A DNA stretch of 64,000 nt from Planosporangium thailandense. GTDB taxonomy: Bacteria; Actinomycetota; Actinomycetes; Mycobacteriales; Micromonosporaceae. A program made the translations under genes and the position numbers. The notes under the pieces are model-generated. The model was given only the letters and a program-made list of their open reading frames with translations. It was not told where the DNA came from and searched no databases. The stretch is taken from positions 124,001 to 188,000 of the forward strand of contig NZ_JAATVY010000004.1 in NCBI RefSeq assembly GCF_011947195.1. The letters are read 5' to 3'. Position 1 is the first letter of the stretch, and the number at the start of each line of letters is the position of its first letter. This document shows positions 31,506 through 42,521 of this stretch, piece by piece.

Positions 31506-32480
31506 ATGGCGCGCACCCGGCTGTACCGAAACGGGGTCCTCGAAGCAGAGGACTTCCCGGTCGAGGACGTCTCCGACCACCTCGCCGACGACCAGGCGGT
31601 GGTGTGGCTCGACCTGTGCCGGCCGACGCAGGCCGACTTCGATGTGCTCAGCGAGGAGTTCGGGCTGCACCACCTCGCCGTCGAGGACGCGATGAACTTC
31701 GGCCAGCGGCCGAAGCTCGACCGGTACCGTACGCACCTGTTCATCTCGGCGTACGCGGTGGGGCTGGACCGTGCCCACGGCCGGCTGACGACCTGTGAGA
31801 TCGGGGTCTTCGTCACGCCGCAGGCGCTGATCACCGTGCGCCGCGACGACACCGTCGACATCGAGGCGGTGGTGGCCCGCTGGGACGAGAACGCCGACCT
31901 GACCAAGCACGGCGTGGCGTTCCTCCTGTACGGGCTGCTCGACTACCTCGTCGACGGGCACATGGCCGCCGTGCAGGAGTTGGACGCGTCTTTGGAGGGC
32001 GTCGAGGGACGGCTCTTCGACGGCGACCGGGTGTCGATCCGGGATGTGCAGCGGCGGTCGTTCCGGCTGCGGCGCAGCCTGGTCGTGCTGCGCCGGGTCG
32101 TGCTGCCGATGCGGGAGGTGGTCAACGCGCTGATGCGCCCCACCCTGCACGTGGTGAGCGAGCCGATGCTGCCGTACTACCAGGACGTGTACGACCACGT
32201 GCTGCGCGCGTCGGAGTGGACCGAGTCGCTGCGGGACCTGGTCACCACGATCTTGGAGACCAACCTGACCATCCAGGGCAACCGGATGAACCAGATCATG
32301 AAACAGCTCACCAGCTGGGCGGCGATCATCGCGGTGCCCACGGCGATCACCGGCTTCTACGGCCAGAACGTGCCGTACCCGGGCTTCGGCAAGATGTGGG
32401 GTTTTGTGGCCTCGACGGCGGTCACTGTCGTGATTTCCGTCGCGCTTTACGTCTCGTTCAAGCGCAGAGACTGGCTGTGA
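31506..32480 (+). CDS. CorA-family divalent metal ion channel
   Basis: 324 aa from ATG 31506. A large N-terminal cytoplasmic domain is followed by the long pore helix and two C-terminal membrane helices (LTSWAAIIAVPTAITGFYG and WGFVASTAVTVVISVALYV) ending in the basic KRRDWL. The loop between them carries YGQNVPYPG in place of the canonical YGMNF, so the GMN selectivity signature is GQN. Expected to form a pentameric channel for Mg2+ or another divalent ion. It is 17 bp after the FadE pair but unrelated in function. Confidence 0.87.
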   Translation: MARTRLYRNGVLEAEDFPVEDVSDHLADDQAVVWLDLCRPTQADFDVLSEEFGLHHLAVEDAMNFGQRPKLDRYRTHLFISAYAVGLDRAHGRLTTCEIGVFVTPQALITVRRDDTVDIEAVVARWDENADLTKHGVAFLLYGLLDYLVDGHMAAVQELDASLEGVEGRLFDGDRVSIRDVQRRSFRLRRSLVVLRRVVLPMREVVNALMRPTLHVVSEPMLPYYQDVYDHVLRASEWTESLRDLVTTILETNLTIQGNRMNQIMKQLTSWAAIIAVPTAITGFYGQNVPYPGFGKMWGFVASTAVTVVISVALYVSFKRRDWL

Positions 32481-34992
<2,512 letters not shown>

Positions 34993-34996
<4 letters not shown>

Positions 34997-35044
34997 TCCT
35001 GAAGTATTTTCCGTGTCCCGACACGGAAAATCCTTCAGGATCAC
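34993..35044. repeat. Long palindrome, family copy B
   Basis: Arms 34993-35015 and 35022-35044 pair over 23 bp with one mismatch, loop TCCCGA. Core TTTTCCGTG/CACGGAAAA as in copies A and C. Both flanking stop codons (ltaE 34994-34996, nfo 35041-35043) lie symmetrically in the two arms. Functions at least as a bidirectional terminator. Confidence 0.9.
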
Positions 35045-35922
35045 GCACCAGGGGCGAGGGACCGGAGCAGCGCGATGTCCGCGGGATGCCCGGCGCCGTC
35101 GTCGTTCGGCGTCTCGACGATGATCGGTACGCCCCGGGTCGCCGGATGCGCCAGCAGTTCACCGAAGGCCGCCGCGCCGATCGTGCCCTTGCCCACCGAC
35201 TCGTGCCGGTCCCGGGTGGAGCCGAGGGCGTCCCTGGAGTCGTTGGCGTGCACCAGCCACAGGCGGTCCGCGCCGACGGCGTCGACCAGCGCGTCGAGCG
35301 TCGCGGTCATACCGCCCGGGGTCGCCAGGTCGTGCCCGGCGGCCCAGGCGTGGCAGGTGTCGAAGCAGGTACCCAGCCACGGGTGGCGCTCCACCGCGTC
35401 CAGGTAGGGGCCGAGGTGCTCGACGCGCGAAGCCAGTGACCGGCCGCCGCCCGCGCTCGGCTCGACCAGCAGCTTGGGCAGCCCTTCGGCGGCGGCCCGG
35501 TCCAGCAGCGGCAGCAGCGCGTCGCGTACCTGAGCGGCGGCCTTGTCGGCGTGCTCGGCGTCCACCGCGCTGCCGGCGTGGAACACGACACCGCGGGCGC
35601 CGATCATCGCGGCGCGGCGCAGCGCGTGCTCCAGCGTGGCCACCGACCGCTCGACCGTGGCCGGCGTCGGCGAGCCGAGGTTGACCAGCAACGACGCGTG
35701 TACGTAGGCCACGGCGCCGCGGTCGCCGCAGCAGGTGGCGAACGCCTCGTCCTGGCGCGGGTCGCCCGTCGGGAGGGCCCAGCCCCGGGGGTTGGACACG
35801 TACACCTGGACCGCGTCGGCTTCGCTGCGCTCCAGGTAGCGGAGGGTGCCCTTGGCCAGCCCGCCGCCGAGCGTCGCGTGGCCTCCGATCACCGGCTTTT
35901 TAGCTATTTGCTGCACATCCAC
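35041..35922 (-). CDS. nfo: Endonuclease IV (TIM-barrel AP endonuclease)
   Basis: 293 aa from GTG 35922 (GTG 35916 is equally possible), 4 bp after the kinase stop; the open frame extends upstream into kinase antisense and is ignored. AP endonuclease 2 motifs: VIGGHATLGGGLAKGTL, AYVHASLLVNLGSP, GVVFHAGSAV, LLVEPSAGGG (metal Glu), GTCFDTCHAWAAGHD and LVHANDSRDALGSTRDRHES. It cuts DNA at abasic sites with three zinc ions. No ribosome site is apparent, so coupling to the kinase gene is likely. Confidence 0.87.
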   Translation of the reverse strand: MDVQQIAKKPVIGGHATLGGGLAKGTLRYLERSEADAVQVYVSNPRGWALPTGDPRQDEAFATCCGDRGAVAYVHASLLVNLGSPTPATVERSVATLEHALRRAAMIGARGVVFHAGSAVDAEHADKAAAQVRDALLPLLDRAAAEGLPKLLVEPSAGGGRSLASRVEHLGPYLDAVERHPWLGTCFDTCHAWAAGHDLATPGGMTATLDALVDAVGADRLWLVHANDSRDALGSTRDRHESVGKGTIGAAAFGELLAHPATRGVPIIVETPNDDGAGHPADIALLRSLAPGA

Positions 35923-35926
35923 ACAA

Positions 35927-38008
35927 TCATCCAAAGCACAACAACACGATCGTCGTGCCGGGCGGCACCTGCTGCCCGGCACCGGGGTTCTGGACCCGGA
36001 CCGTACCCCCGCCGACGACCTGTACCTGCAGGCCGGCCTGGGTCAGGATCTGGCGGGCCTCGTCGGCGCTACGGCCGTTGACGTCCGGGACGGTGACGGC
36101 GGGCGGACCCTTGCTCACCGTCAGCGTCACCGTCGTACCCGGCTCGACGCCGGTGCCGTCGACGGGGTCCTGGGAGAGCACGGTGTTGGCCGGCTGCGTG
36201 CTGTCCTGCTGCTTGACCGCGACCTTGAGCCCCTGCCCGGCGAGGGCGTTCTGCGCCTGGTCGACCGGCTGGCCGACGACGTTCGGCACGGTGACCGGGG
36301 CGCGGCCACGGCTGACCTTGAGCACGATCTTCGTGTTGGGCTTCACCGTGCTGCCCGCGGCGGGGTCGGTGCCCACGACCGTGCCGGCCGGCACGACGTC
36401 GTCGTACACCTGCGTGACCTGCACGGTGAGCTTGATCTCGGCCAGGTCCTTCTGGGCGAGCGCGACGTCCTTGCCGCCCTCGTCGGGCACCTTGTACCGC
36501 TCGGGCCCCAGCGACAGCGACAGGGTGATGATGCTGCCGCCCACCACCCGCCGACCCGCCGTGGGGCTCTGCGCGACCACGGTGTCCTTGGGAACCTTCT
36601 CGTCGTACCGGCCGCCGTCGAAACGCACCGTGAAGCCGTTCTTCTCGGCGAACGCGACCGCCTGCGCCTTTTTGAAGTCGACGAGGTTCGGCGCGGTGGT
36701 GAAGCGGCCCACCCCGAACCACCAGCCGCCGAACGCCACGAGCAGGCCGAGTACGGCGAGCACGGCGGCGACGCTGATCCGCCCGCGCGGGCTGCCGAGA
36801 ATCCGCTGCCGCAGGCTCCTGCGCTCGGTGACGACCGGGTCGTCGTCGTAGAGCTCCTCGGCGTACCGCGGTCGCCGGGCGCGGGACCGGCGGGTCTGCC
36901 GGGGCTGCGGCAGCCGGGCCCACTGCGGCCGGTCCTCGACCACCGTCGGGTCGACGTGCAGCGCGGAGACGTCCAGCGCCTCCAGGTGCATGGTGGCGTC
37001 CGGCGACGCCAGGTGCATGGTCGCGTCCGACTGGGCGAGGTGCGCGGTCGCCTCGGCGTTCCGGCTGAGGTCGTATCGGGGAACCACCACCGTCGGCGCG
37101 GCCTCGGGCCGGGTCCGGGTCGATTCGGCGACGGCGGTGATCTCGCGCGCCTCCTGCACCTCCGCGAGCATCGCGCCCGCGTCCGTCGGGCGGGCGCCCG
37201 GGTCGCGGCGGGTCGCGCGGACCACGAGGTCGTCGACGACCGGCGGCAGGCCGGGCACGTAACGCGACGGCGCCGGGACGTCCCGGTCGACGTGCTGCCA
37301 GGCCACCTCGACCGGGCGGTCGGCCTCGTAGGGCACCCGACCGGTCAGCATCTCGAACAGCACCAGGCCGGCGGAGTAGACGTCGGTGCGCGGGTCCGCG
37401 TGCCCCTCGGTGACCAGCTCCGGCGCCACGTACGCGACGGTGGCGAGCAGGTGACCGCCGTTGCTCGGGGCCTCGGTGCTCGCCTCCTCGACCGCGCGGG
37501 CCAGCCCGAAGTCGGTGACCTTGACGACGCTGTCGAGCAGGCTGTGGTTGGGGGCGTCGGCCACCAGTACGTTTTCCGGTTTGACGTCGCGGTGCACGAG
37601 GCCGGCGCGGTGTGCGGCGGCGATCGCCGCGAGCATCTGCTCCATGATCGCGAGCGCCTCGGTGGGCGGCAGCCGGTGCTTGTCGGCGAGCACCTCCCGG
37701 AGGGTCCGCCCGCGCACGTACTCCAGCACCAGGTAGGGCAGGCCCTCGTGGGTGCCCTGGTCGTAGACGGCGACCACGTTGGGGTGGGTCAGCCGGGCGA
37801 TGAGCTTCGCCTCGTCGGTGAACCGCTCGAGGAACGTGGGCTCGTTCGCCTGCGCCGGGTGGATGATCTTCAGCGCGACGGTCCGCTCGAGGCGCTCGTC
37901 CGTGGCCGTGTACACGGTCGCCATCCCGCCGCGTGCGACCCGCGCGCGAACGCGGTAGCGTCCGTCGATGAGCGCCCCGATGAGAGTGTCGGCGACTGTC
38001 GTGTCCAT
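35927..38008 (-). CDS. pknL: PASTA-domain Ser/Thr protein kinase (PknL/PknB type)
   Basis: 693 aa. Kinase domain at about 15-280: glycine loop VARGGMATVY, VALKIIH (Lys), catalytic HRDVKPENVL, DFGLARA and APE in VAYVAPELV. A 130-residue linker follows with repeats of the ATMHLASPDATMHLEALD kind, then one membrane helix (SVAAVLAVLGLLVAFGGWW), and about four extracellular PASTA domains (for example VTVPNVVGQPVDQAQNALAG). It senses cell-wall fragments outside and phosphorylates targets inside. Adjacent position to an Rv2175c-like gene and aroG matches mycobacterial PknL, which phosphorylates Rv2175c; PknL itself lacks PASTA repeats as far as recalled, so the symbol is positional. Confidence 0.93.
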   Translation of the reverse strand: MDTTVADTLIGALIDGRYRVRARVARGGMATVYTATDERLERTVALKIIHPAQANEPTFLERFTDEAKLIARLTHPNVVAVYDQGTHEGLPYLVLEYVRGRTLREVLADKHRLPPTEALAIMEQMLAAIAAAHRAGLVHRDVKPENVLVADAPNHSLLDSVVKVTDFGLARAVEEASTEAPSNGGHLLATVAYVAPELVTEGHADPRTDVYSAGLVLFEMLTGRVPYEADRPVEVAWQHVDRDVPAPSRYVPGLPPVVDDLVVRATRRDPGARPTDAGAMLAEVQEAREITAVAESTRTRPEAAPTVVVPRYDLSRNAEATAHLAQSDATMHLASPDATMHLEALDVSALHVDPTVVEDRPQWARLPQPRQTRRSRARRPRYAEELYDDDPVVTERRSLRQRILGSPRGRISVAAVLAVLGLLVAFGGWWFGVGRFTTAPNLVDFKKAQAVAFAEKNGFTVRFDGGRYDEKVPKDTVVAQSPTAGRRVVGGSIITLSLSLGPERYKVPDEGGKDVALAQKDLAEIKLTVQVTQVYDDVVPAGTVVGTDPAAGSTVKPNTKIVLKVSRGRAPVTVPNVVGQPVDQAQNALAGQGLKVAVKQQDSTQPANTVLSQDPVDGTGVEPGTTVTLTVSKGPPAVTVPDVNGRSADEARQILTQAGLQVQVVGGGTVRVQNPGAGQQVPPGTTIVLLCFG

Positions 38009-38068
38009 CGGCAGCGAGTGTACGGCGGATGTCGGTGACAGGTCCGGTGAGCCGGGCCAACGAAATAA

Positions 38069-38953
38069 TCAGGGCGTGGTTTCAGCCGCCGGTGTCGCGT
38101 TCAGTGACGGGGCCTCACTGGCCGTAGCCTCCTTGCTCGGCTCCGGCTCCGGGCTGCGCGACGGCGGGACCGTCGTCGCGGAGACCGACGGGCTCGGAAC
38201 CGCGGTCGCGGACGGCTGAGCGGTCGGGGCGGCCGATCCGGGCGCCGACACCCGCACCGACGGCGACGGTGACGACGACGGCCGGTGTGCCGCCGGGGCC
38301 TTCGAAGGCGAATGAGCGACCGAGGGTACGACCTGGGGCGCGCTCGCCGGCGCGGGCGGCGGGGTGGTCGGCGCGCCGGGCGAGTTGACCAACGTGACCC
38401 CCAGGCTGCCCGACACCGCGAAGAACGCCCCCATGGCCGACGCGGCCAGCGCGCTCGCCACGGCCGACGCGGCCAGTACCCGACGCGGCTTGCGAAGCTG
38501 GGACCACACCGTCTCCTGCGGCGGCAGCGCCCGCTCGGAGCGGCCGGCGGGCGGCACTCCGGAGTCGGCGACCGGGGCCGGGCCGAAGGCGGGCACCCGG
38601 TTGAAGACGACGGTGGCGGCGGGGTCGAACGGTACGGTCGCGGCGGGGTCGAACGGTACGGTCACCGCGGGGTCGAACGGCGCCGTGTGACCGGGGGTGA
38701 AGGCGACCGTGGTGGCGGGGTCGAAGCTGACCGGCGCGCTCGCGCCGTCGAAGCCGATCGGCCTGCTCACACCGTTCGAGCCGGTCGCGGTACGGCCGGC
38801 CCGCGGTCCGGCGCCTCCCGTGGCCCCGGCGCCGCCCCTGGGCTCGGTTCCGGCCTTGGGGCGGTGGCGGAGGTCGTAACGAACCGACCGCCACGCGCCC
38901 ATGACCTCCCGGCGGAGTCTGTCCCAGGGCTTCACGTCGCTGTCCCTTTCCAT
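38069..38953 (-). CDS. Single-pass membrane protein with low-complexity domains, unknown
   Basis: 294 aa from ATG 38953. A short amphipathic N-terminus (DVKPWDRLRREVMGAWRSVRY) is followed by a low-complexity stretch with three to four 8-residue repeats of type FDPAATVP, a membrane helix at about 165-190 (VLAASAVASALAASAMGAFF) and an external Ser/Pro/Thr-rich tail. Located between the PASTA kinase and the Rv2175c-like gene, 60 bp from the kinase start. It may be a kinase substrate or partner; Thr-rich repeats on the cytoplasmic side would suit phosphorylation (inference). No family recognised. Confidence 0.6.
   Translation of the reverse strand: MERDSDVKPWDRLRREVMGAWRSVRYDLRHRPKAGTEPRGGAGATGGAGPRAGRTATGSNGVSRPIGFDGASAPVSFDPATTVAFTPGHTAPFDPAVTVPFDPAATVPFDPAATVVFNRVPAFGPAPVADSGVPPAGRSERALPPQETVWSQLRKPRRVLAASAVASALAASAMGAFFAVSGSLGVTLVNSPGAPTTPPPAPASAPQVVPSVAHSPSKAPAAHRPSSSPSPSVRVSAPGSAAPTAQPSATAVPSPSVSATTVPPSRSPEPEPSKEATASEAPSLNATPAAETTP
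38612..38690 (-). repeat. 24-bp in-frame tandem repeat
   Basis: Three to four units of about 24 bp coding FDPAATVP or close variants within the membrane protein gene; the boundaries are approximate. Confidence 0.7.
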
Positions 38954-39051
38954 GCCGTCCGCCGGTTCGGGACCGGCGGCCGGCGGTTCGTGCGGTGCGG
39001 ATTGCGCGGGTTTATTGGATCTACACCCGCCGGGCGTGGCAGGGTGAAGGG

Positions 39052-39399
39052 GTGACCGATCACGCCGTGGAACCGGCCCGTTGGCTGGCGCTGCCGGACA
39101 TCGCCGAGCGTCTGGGAATTCCGATCACCAGGGTGCACCAGCTGCTGCGCGACAACGCGCTCATCGCCGTGCGGCGTGACGGCGTGCTGCGTGTGCCTGA
39201 GGAGTTGGTGGCTGGCGACACCGTGCTGAAGCACCTTCCCGGAGTACTCACGTTGCTGCGTGACGCCGGGTATAACGACGAAGAGGCGCTCAGGTGGCTG
39301 TACACGGCCGACGAGACGCTTCCCGGGACCCCGGCGAACGCGCTGTCGAGCGGGCGGGCCACCGAGGTCAAGCGCCGCGCCCAGGCGCTGGGCTTCTGA
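39052..39399 (+). CDS. Rv2175c-like winged-helix DNA-binding protein
   Basis: 115 aa from GTG 39052. HTH at LALPDIAERLGIPITRVHQL (MerR-like winged helix) followed by LIAVRRDGVLRVPEELV and the C-terminal GVLTLLRDAGYNDEEALRWL and EVKRRAQALGF. The same order of motifs is present in M. tuberculosis Rv2175c, a DNA-binding substrate of PknL; Thr residues near the N-terminus are its phosphorylation sites there. It is divergent from the membrane-protein/kinase genes and 13 bp before crtYc. Confidence 0.85.
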   Translation: MTDHAVEPARWLALPDIAERLGIPITRVHQLLRDNALIAVRRDGVLRVPEELVAGDTVLKHLPGVLTLLRDAGYNDEEALRWLYTADETLPGTPANALSSGRATEVKRRAQALGF

Positions 39400-39412
39400 C
39401 CGGCCGGCCGGG

Positions 39413-39736
39413 GTGCGTCACCTCGTCTATCTCGGTGTGCTTCTCGGCTGCCTGGCCGGGGCGCTCTGGCTGGAGCCCGTCCTGCGGGTGGGCGTACTGC
39501 GCCGGTGGCGCCGGCTGCTGCTGACGCTGCTGCCCGTGGTCGTCGTGTTCACGGCCTGGGACCTCGCCGCGATCGCGGCCGGTCACTGGAGCTTCGACCC
39601 GGGCCAGACCACCGGCGTCCGGTTGCCGGGGCGGCTGCCGCTGGAGGAGCTGCTCTTCTTCGTGGTCGTACCGGTCTGCGCGGTGCTCGGCTTCGAAGCG
39701 GTCCGTACCGTGCTGGCCCGCCGGAGGTCCCGGTGA
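39413..39736 (+). CDS. crtYc: Lycopene cyclase subunit CrtYc-type
   Basis: 107 aa from GTG 39413. Three membrane helices (LVYLGVLLGCLAGALWLEP, LLLTLLPVVVVFTAWDLAAI, LLFFVVVPVCAVLGFEAVR) and the heterodimeric-cyclase motif LPLEELLFF (P-x-E-E). With CrtYd it cyclises lycopene ends in the membrane. The start is coupled to the Rv2175c-like gene and its stop overlaps crtYd (GTGA). Separate small subunits are the actinobacterial arrangement. Confidence 0.85.
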   Translation: MRHLVYLGVLLGCLAGALWLEPVLRVGVLRRWRRLLLTLLPVVVVFTAWDLAAIAAGHWSFDPGQTTGVRLPGRLPLEELLFFVVVPVCAVLGFEAVRTVLARRRSR

Positions 39737-40032
39737 CCTACACCGTCGCCGCAGGGCTCGGCGTCCTCGGCGCGCTCGTCGTCGACCTCGTGCTCCTGCG
39801 TACCCGGCTGGTGACCCGGCTGGTGTTCTGGGCCACGTACCCGATCATTGTCGGGTTTCAGCTGCTGTCCAACGGGGTGCTGACCGGGCTGCAGGTGGTC
39901 CGCTACAACCCGGCGACGATCCTCGGCCCACGGATCGCGTACGCGCCGGTGGAGGACCTCGCGTTCGGGTTCGCCCTGGTGCTCACATCGCTGTCGGTGT
40001 GGGTGTGGCTGGGGCGCCACGACCCGAGGTGA
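39733..40032 (+). CDS. crtYd: Lycopene cyclase subunit CrtYd-type
   Basis: 99 aa, GTG overlapping the crtYc stop. Three helices (YTVAAGLGVLGALVVDLVLL, LVFWATYPIIVGFQLLSNGV, LAFGFALVLTSLSVWVWLG) and the conserved PVEDLAFG motif of the second cyclase half, with GPRIAYAPVED. Partner of CrtYc. Whether the product is beta or epsilon rings cannot be told from sequence. Confidence 0.85.
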   Translation: MTYTVAAGLGVLGALVVDLVLLRTRLVTRLVFWATYPIIVGFQLLSNGVLTGLQVVRYNPATILGPRIAYAPVEDLAFGFALVLTSLSVWVWLGRHDPR

Positions 40033-40035
40033 CGC

Positions 40036-40176
40036 TTATCCGTCACATTCCTTGACCACGTAGAGCGACGTCCGGGGTTCCGGCTCCGGTGGCCCGGCCG
40101 GTTGCTCGACGGCGGCCGGTACCGGCAGGTGTCTGTCCTGTCTACGGCGCCACCAGCGGCGAATCCGGATCAGCAT
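40036..40176 (-). CDS. Small basic protein, hypothetical
   Basis: 46 aa from ATG 40176, preceded by GAGGAGG 8 bases upstream, which is the main support. Basic N-terminus (LIRIRRWWRRRQDRH), Pro-rich middle and TSLYVVKECDG at the end. Convergent with crtYd (3 bp) and divergent from the Scr1-type regulator. No family recognised; could be spurious. Confidence 0.4.
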   Translation of the reverse strand: MLIRIRRWWRRRQDRHLPVPAAVEQPAGPPEPEPRTSLYVVKECDG

Positions 40177-40344
40177 CGTGCCGACCTCCTCGGTGCGGGT
40201 CACGTGGTCAGCATCCGGGGGCGCGCATCGACGCACAACGTTTCATTGTGAAGCGCGGTGTGTCAGGATCAGACATGGACGCTGATAGATTCAAGGTCCC
40301 TGGTCGGCGTCCCGGCGTGGAACACTCTTCCCGCGGAGGACGGC

Positions 40345-41175
40345 ATGCCGATCTCGGGTTCGACGCTCGTCCGGCGCCAGTTGGGCCGGCGGTTGCGACG
40401 CCTGCGCGAGGCGGCCGGCAAGTCCGAACGTGACGTCGAGACCGCCAAGCTGTTGAGCCGCACCAAGCTGTGGCGCATCGAGAGCGGCAAGACGGCGATC
40501 AAGGTCGCCGACGTGCGGGCGCTCTGCTGGCTGTACGGCGCTGACGCGCCCACCACCGACGCCCTCGCCGGGCTGGCGGTCGGCACGACCGAGCAGGGCT
40601 GGTGGGAGGATTACCGCGAGGCGGTCCCGGACTGGTTCGGCCTGTACATCGGCCTTGAAGCCGCGGCGAGCGAGATCCGGATCTACGACCCCGAACTGGT
40701 CCACGGCCTGCTCCAGACCCCCGCGTACGTGCGGGCGCTGTGGGAGGCCGGTGCGGGCGACCGCAGCGAGCAGGCCGTCCAGGGACAGATCAACCTGCGG
40801 ATGCAACGCCAGCGGAGCATCCGCGACCGCGTCCCGCCGTTGCGGGTCGCCGTGGTCCTCGGCGCGGGCGTCCTGGCCCGGTCGGTCGGCGGCGCGCAGG
40901 TGATGGCCGAGCAGGTTGACCGGCTGTGTGAGCTGTCCAAGCTCGACCACATCGACATCCGGGTGCTGACCTGGGACGCCGGCGCGCACGCCGCGATGCA
41001 CACCGGCGCGTTCACCATCCTCGACTTCGACGATCCGGACGACCCCGCAGTGGTGTACCTGGAGACGCACACCGGCGCCCGGTATCTGGAGAGGCCCGAG
41101 GAACTGGACCAGTACCGCAGGATCTTCGACCTGATCTGCGTGAAGGCAGTCCCTATCGAGGAGTACGTACCATGA
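40345..41175 (+). CDS. XRE-family regulator of the Scr1/DUF5753 type
   Basis: 276 aa from ATG 40345; GGAGGA 4 bases upstream. The N-terminal HTH_31 region reads RRQLGRRLRRLREAAGKSER then TKLWRIESGKTAIKVADVRAL, and the C-terminal DUF5753 domain has LVHGLLQTPAYVRAL, RMQRQRSI and VVYLETHTGARYLE. These regulators pair with a small DUF397 partner encoded downstream (here overlapping by ATGA), as with WhiJ/BldB-like pairs in Streptomyces development. Probably represses its own region until counteracted by the DUF397 partner. Confidence 0.9.
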   Translation: MPISGSTLVRRQLGRRLRRLREAAGKSERDVETAKLLSRTKLWRIESGKTAIKVADVRALCWLYGADAPTTDALAGLAVGTTEQGWWEDYREAVPDWFGLYIGLEAAASEIRIYDPELVHGLLQTPAYVRALWEAGAGDRSEQAVQGQINLRMQRQRSIRDRVPPLRVAVVLGAGVLARSVGGAQVMAEQVDRLCELSKLDHIDIRVLTWDAGAHAAMHTGAFTILDFDDPDDPAVVYLETHTGARYLERPEELDQYRRIFDLICVKAVPIEEYVP

Positions 41176-41372
41176 GCACCGATACCCCGTGGTTCAAGTC
41201 CACCCGATCCGGCAGCAACGGTGGGCAGTGTGTCGAGGTCCGCCGGCACGACGGTGCGATCCAGGTCCGCGACAGCAAGGCCGAGGGCACCGGCCCCGTC
41301 CTGACGTTCAGCCGGGACGAGTGGGAGGCGTTCATCGAGGGCGCCCGCAGGGGCGAATTCGACCTCTCATGA
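41172..41372 (+). CDS. DUF397 small protein, partner of the XRE regulator
   Basis: 66 aa, start overlapping the regulator's stop. DUF397 pattern complete: PWFKSTRSGSNGGQCVEV, AIQVRDSKAEGTGPVLTFSR, EWEAFIEGARRGEFD. Such proteins are thought to bind and antagonise the adjacent XRE regulator. The stop TGA (41370-41372) falls in palindrome copy C. Confidence 0.9.
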   Translation: MSTDTPWFKSTRSGSNGGQCVEVRRHDGAIQVRDSKAEGTGPVLTFSRDEWEAFIEGARRGEFDLS

Positions 41373-41421
41373 TCGTGGAGACTTTTCCGTGTCCCGGCAC
41401 GGAAAAGTCTCCACGATCATG
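41368..41421. repeat. Long palindrome, family copy C (perfect)
   Basis: Arms 41368-41391 and 41398-41421 are perfectly complementary over 24 bp, loop TCCCGG. Core TTTTCCGTG/CACGGAAAA as in copies A and B; the outer TGATCGTGGAG is shared with copy A. It lies at the convergent DUF397/idsA gene ends. Confidence 0.9.
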
Positions 41422-41433
41422 GATGGTTCAGAT

Positions 41434-42504
41434 TCAGGTCAGCCGGTGCGTCGCGGCGGCCGCGAGCTGCCTGAGCGCCTCGGCGCCCTCGGGCTGTAGC
41501 GACACGGCGTCCAGCGCCGCCAGCGCCGACCGGGTCAGCTCGGCGATGCGCTCCTCGGTGCGGTCCAGCGCCCCGGTCGCGGTGATGATGTCGCGCAACC
41601 GGCGGATGCCCGCCTCGTCGAGGTGCGGGTCGCCCAGCCCCTCCCGTAGCTGGCGGGCCTGCTGCTCATCGGCCGCCTCGAACGCGGCCGCCACCAGGTA
41701 GGTGCGCTTGCCCTCCCGGAGGTCGTCACCGGCGGGCTTCCCGGTCACCGCCGAGTGGCCGAAGACCCCGAGTACGTCGTCGCGCAACTGGAAGGCCTCG
41801 CCCAGCGGCAGACCGAACGCCGAATACGCCCGAATGATCTCCGCGGGCGCGTCGGCGAACGCCGCGCCGAGCAGCAGCGGCCGCTCCACGGTGTACTTCG
41901 CCGACTTGTACCGGGCCACCAGCCCCGCCCGCTGCAGGGACGTGTCGCCGGCCACCTGGGTGTGGATGTCGAGGTACTGGCCGACGGTCACCTCGGTGCG
42001 CATGTCGTCGAACACGCCACGGGCCCGGGCCAGGGTCTGCGGGTCCAGCCCGCTGGTGTGCAGCAACTGGTCCGACCAGACCAGGCACAGGTCGCCGAGC
42101 AGGATCGCCGAGGCGGTGCCGAACCCGGTCGGCTCGCCCAGCCACTTCGACCTGCGGTGCAGCGACTCGAAGCGCCGGTGCACGGCGGGCTCGCCGCGTC
42201 GCGTGTCGGAGGCGTCCATCACGTCGTCGTGCATCAGCGCGCTGGCCTGGACGAACTCCAGCGCCGCCGCACCGGCCACGACCTCGTCGCGGTCGACCCC
42301 GCCGGCGGCCCGGTAGCCCCAGTACGCGAACGCCGGCCGCAGCCGCTTGCCGCCGCCGAGCACGAACTTCTCGATGGCGTCGGCGATCGGCACCAGCGCC
42401 TCATCGATCGTTGTCAGCTGCTCACGCCGCCGGGCCAGGAACGCGGCGAGGGCGGAGTCCACCCGGGTGCGCAGGCCGGCCTGGTCCAACACAGACGCCG
42501 TCAC
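41434..42504 (-). CDS. idsA: Polyprenyl diphosphate synthase (IdsA2-like, GGPP/FPP type)
   Basis: 356 aa from GTG 42504. Motifs: VLGGGKRLRPAFAYW, the first Asp-rich motif HDDVMDASDTRRG and the second QLRDDVLGVFG, with VGQYLDIHTQ and YKSAKYTVERPLLLG. It condenses isopentenyl diphosphate to geranylgeranyl or similar diphosphate, supplying carotenoids and quinones. No ribosome site is seen; TAGGTT at 42519-42514 (minus strand) ends about 8 bases before the GTG, so a leaderless transcript is likely. In mycobacteria idsA2 (Rv2173) has the same neighbours. Confidence 0.92.
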   Translation of the reverse strand: MTASVLDQAGLRTRVDSALAAFLARRREQLTTIDEALVPIADAIEKFVLGGGKRLRPAFAYWGYRAAGGVDRDEVVAGAAALEFVQASALMHDDVMDASDTRRGEPAVHRRFESLHRRSKWLGEPTGFGTASAILLGDLCLVWSDQLLHTSGLDPQTLARARGVFDDMRTEVTVGQYLDIHTQVAGDTSLQRAGLVARYKSAKYTVERPLLLGAAFADAPAEIIRAYSAFGLPLGEAFQLRDDVLGVFGHSAVTGKPAGDDLREGKRTYLVAAAFEAADEQQARQLREGLGDPHLDEAGIRRLRDIITATGALDRTEERIAELTRSALAALDAVSLQPEGAEALRQLAAAATHRLT

Positions 42505-42521
42505 GAGACCCGAACCTAGTC

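Noticed and set aside
35846-38038. Plus-strand open frame opposite the PASTA kinase
   Set aside because: No motifs; the kinase and PASTA domains on the minus strand are unambiguous.
40258-40344. Upstream extension of the Scr1-type regulator
   Set aside because: The strong ribosome site and the family start both favour ATG 40345.
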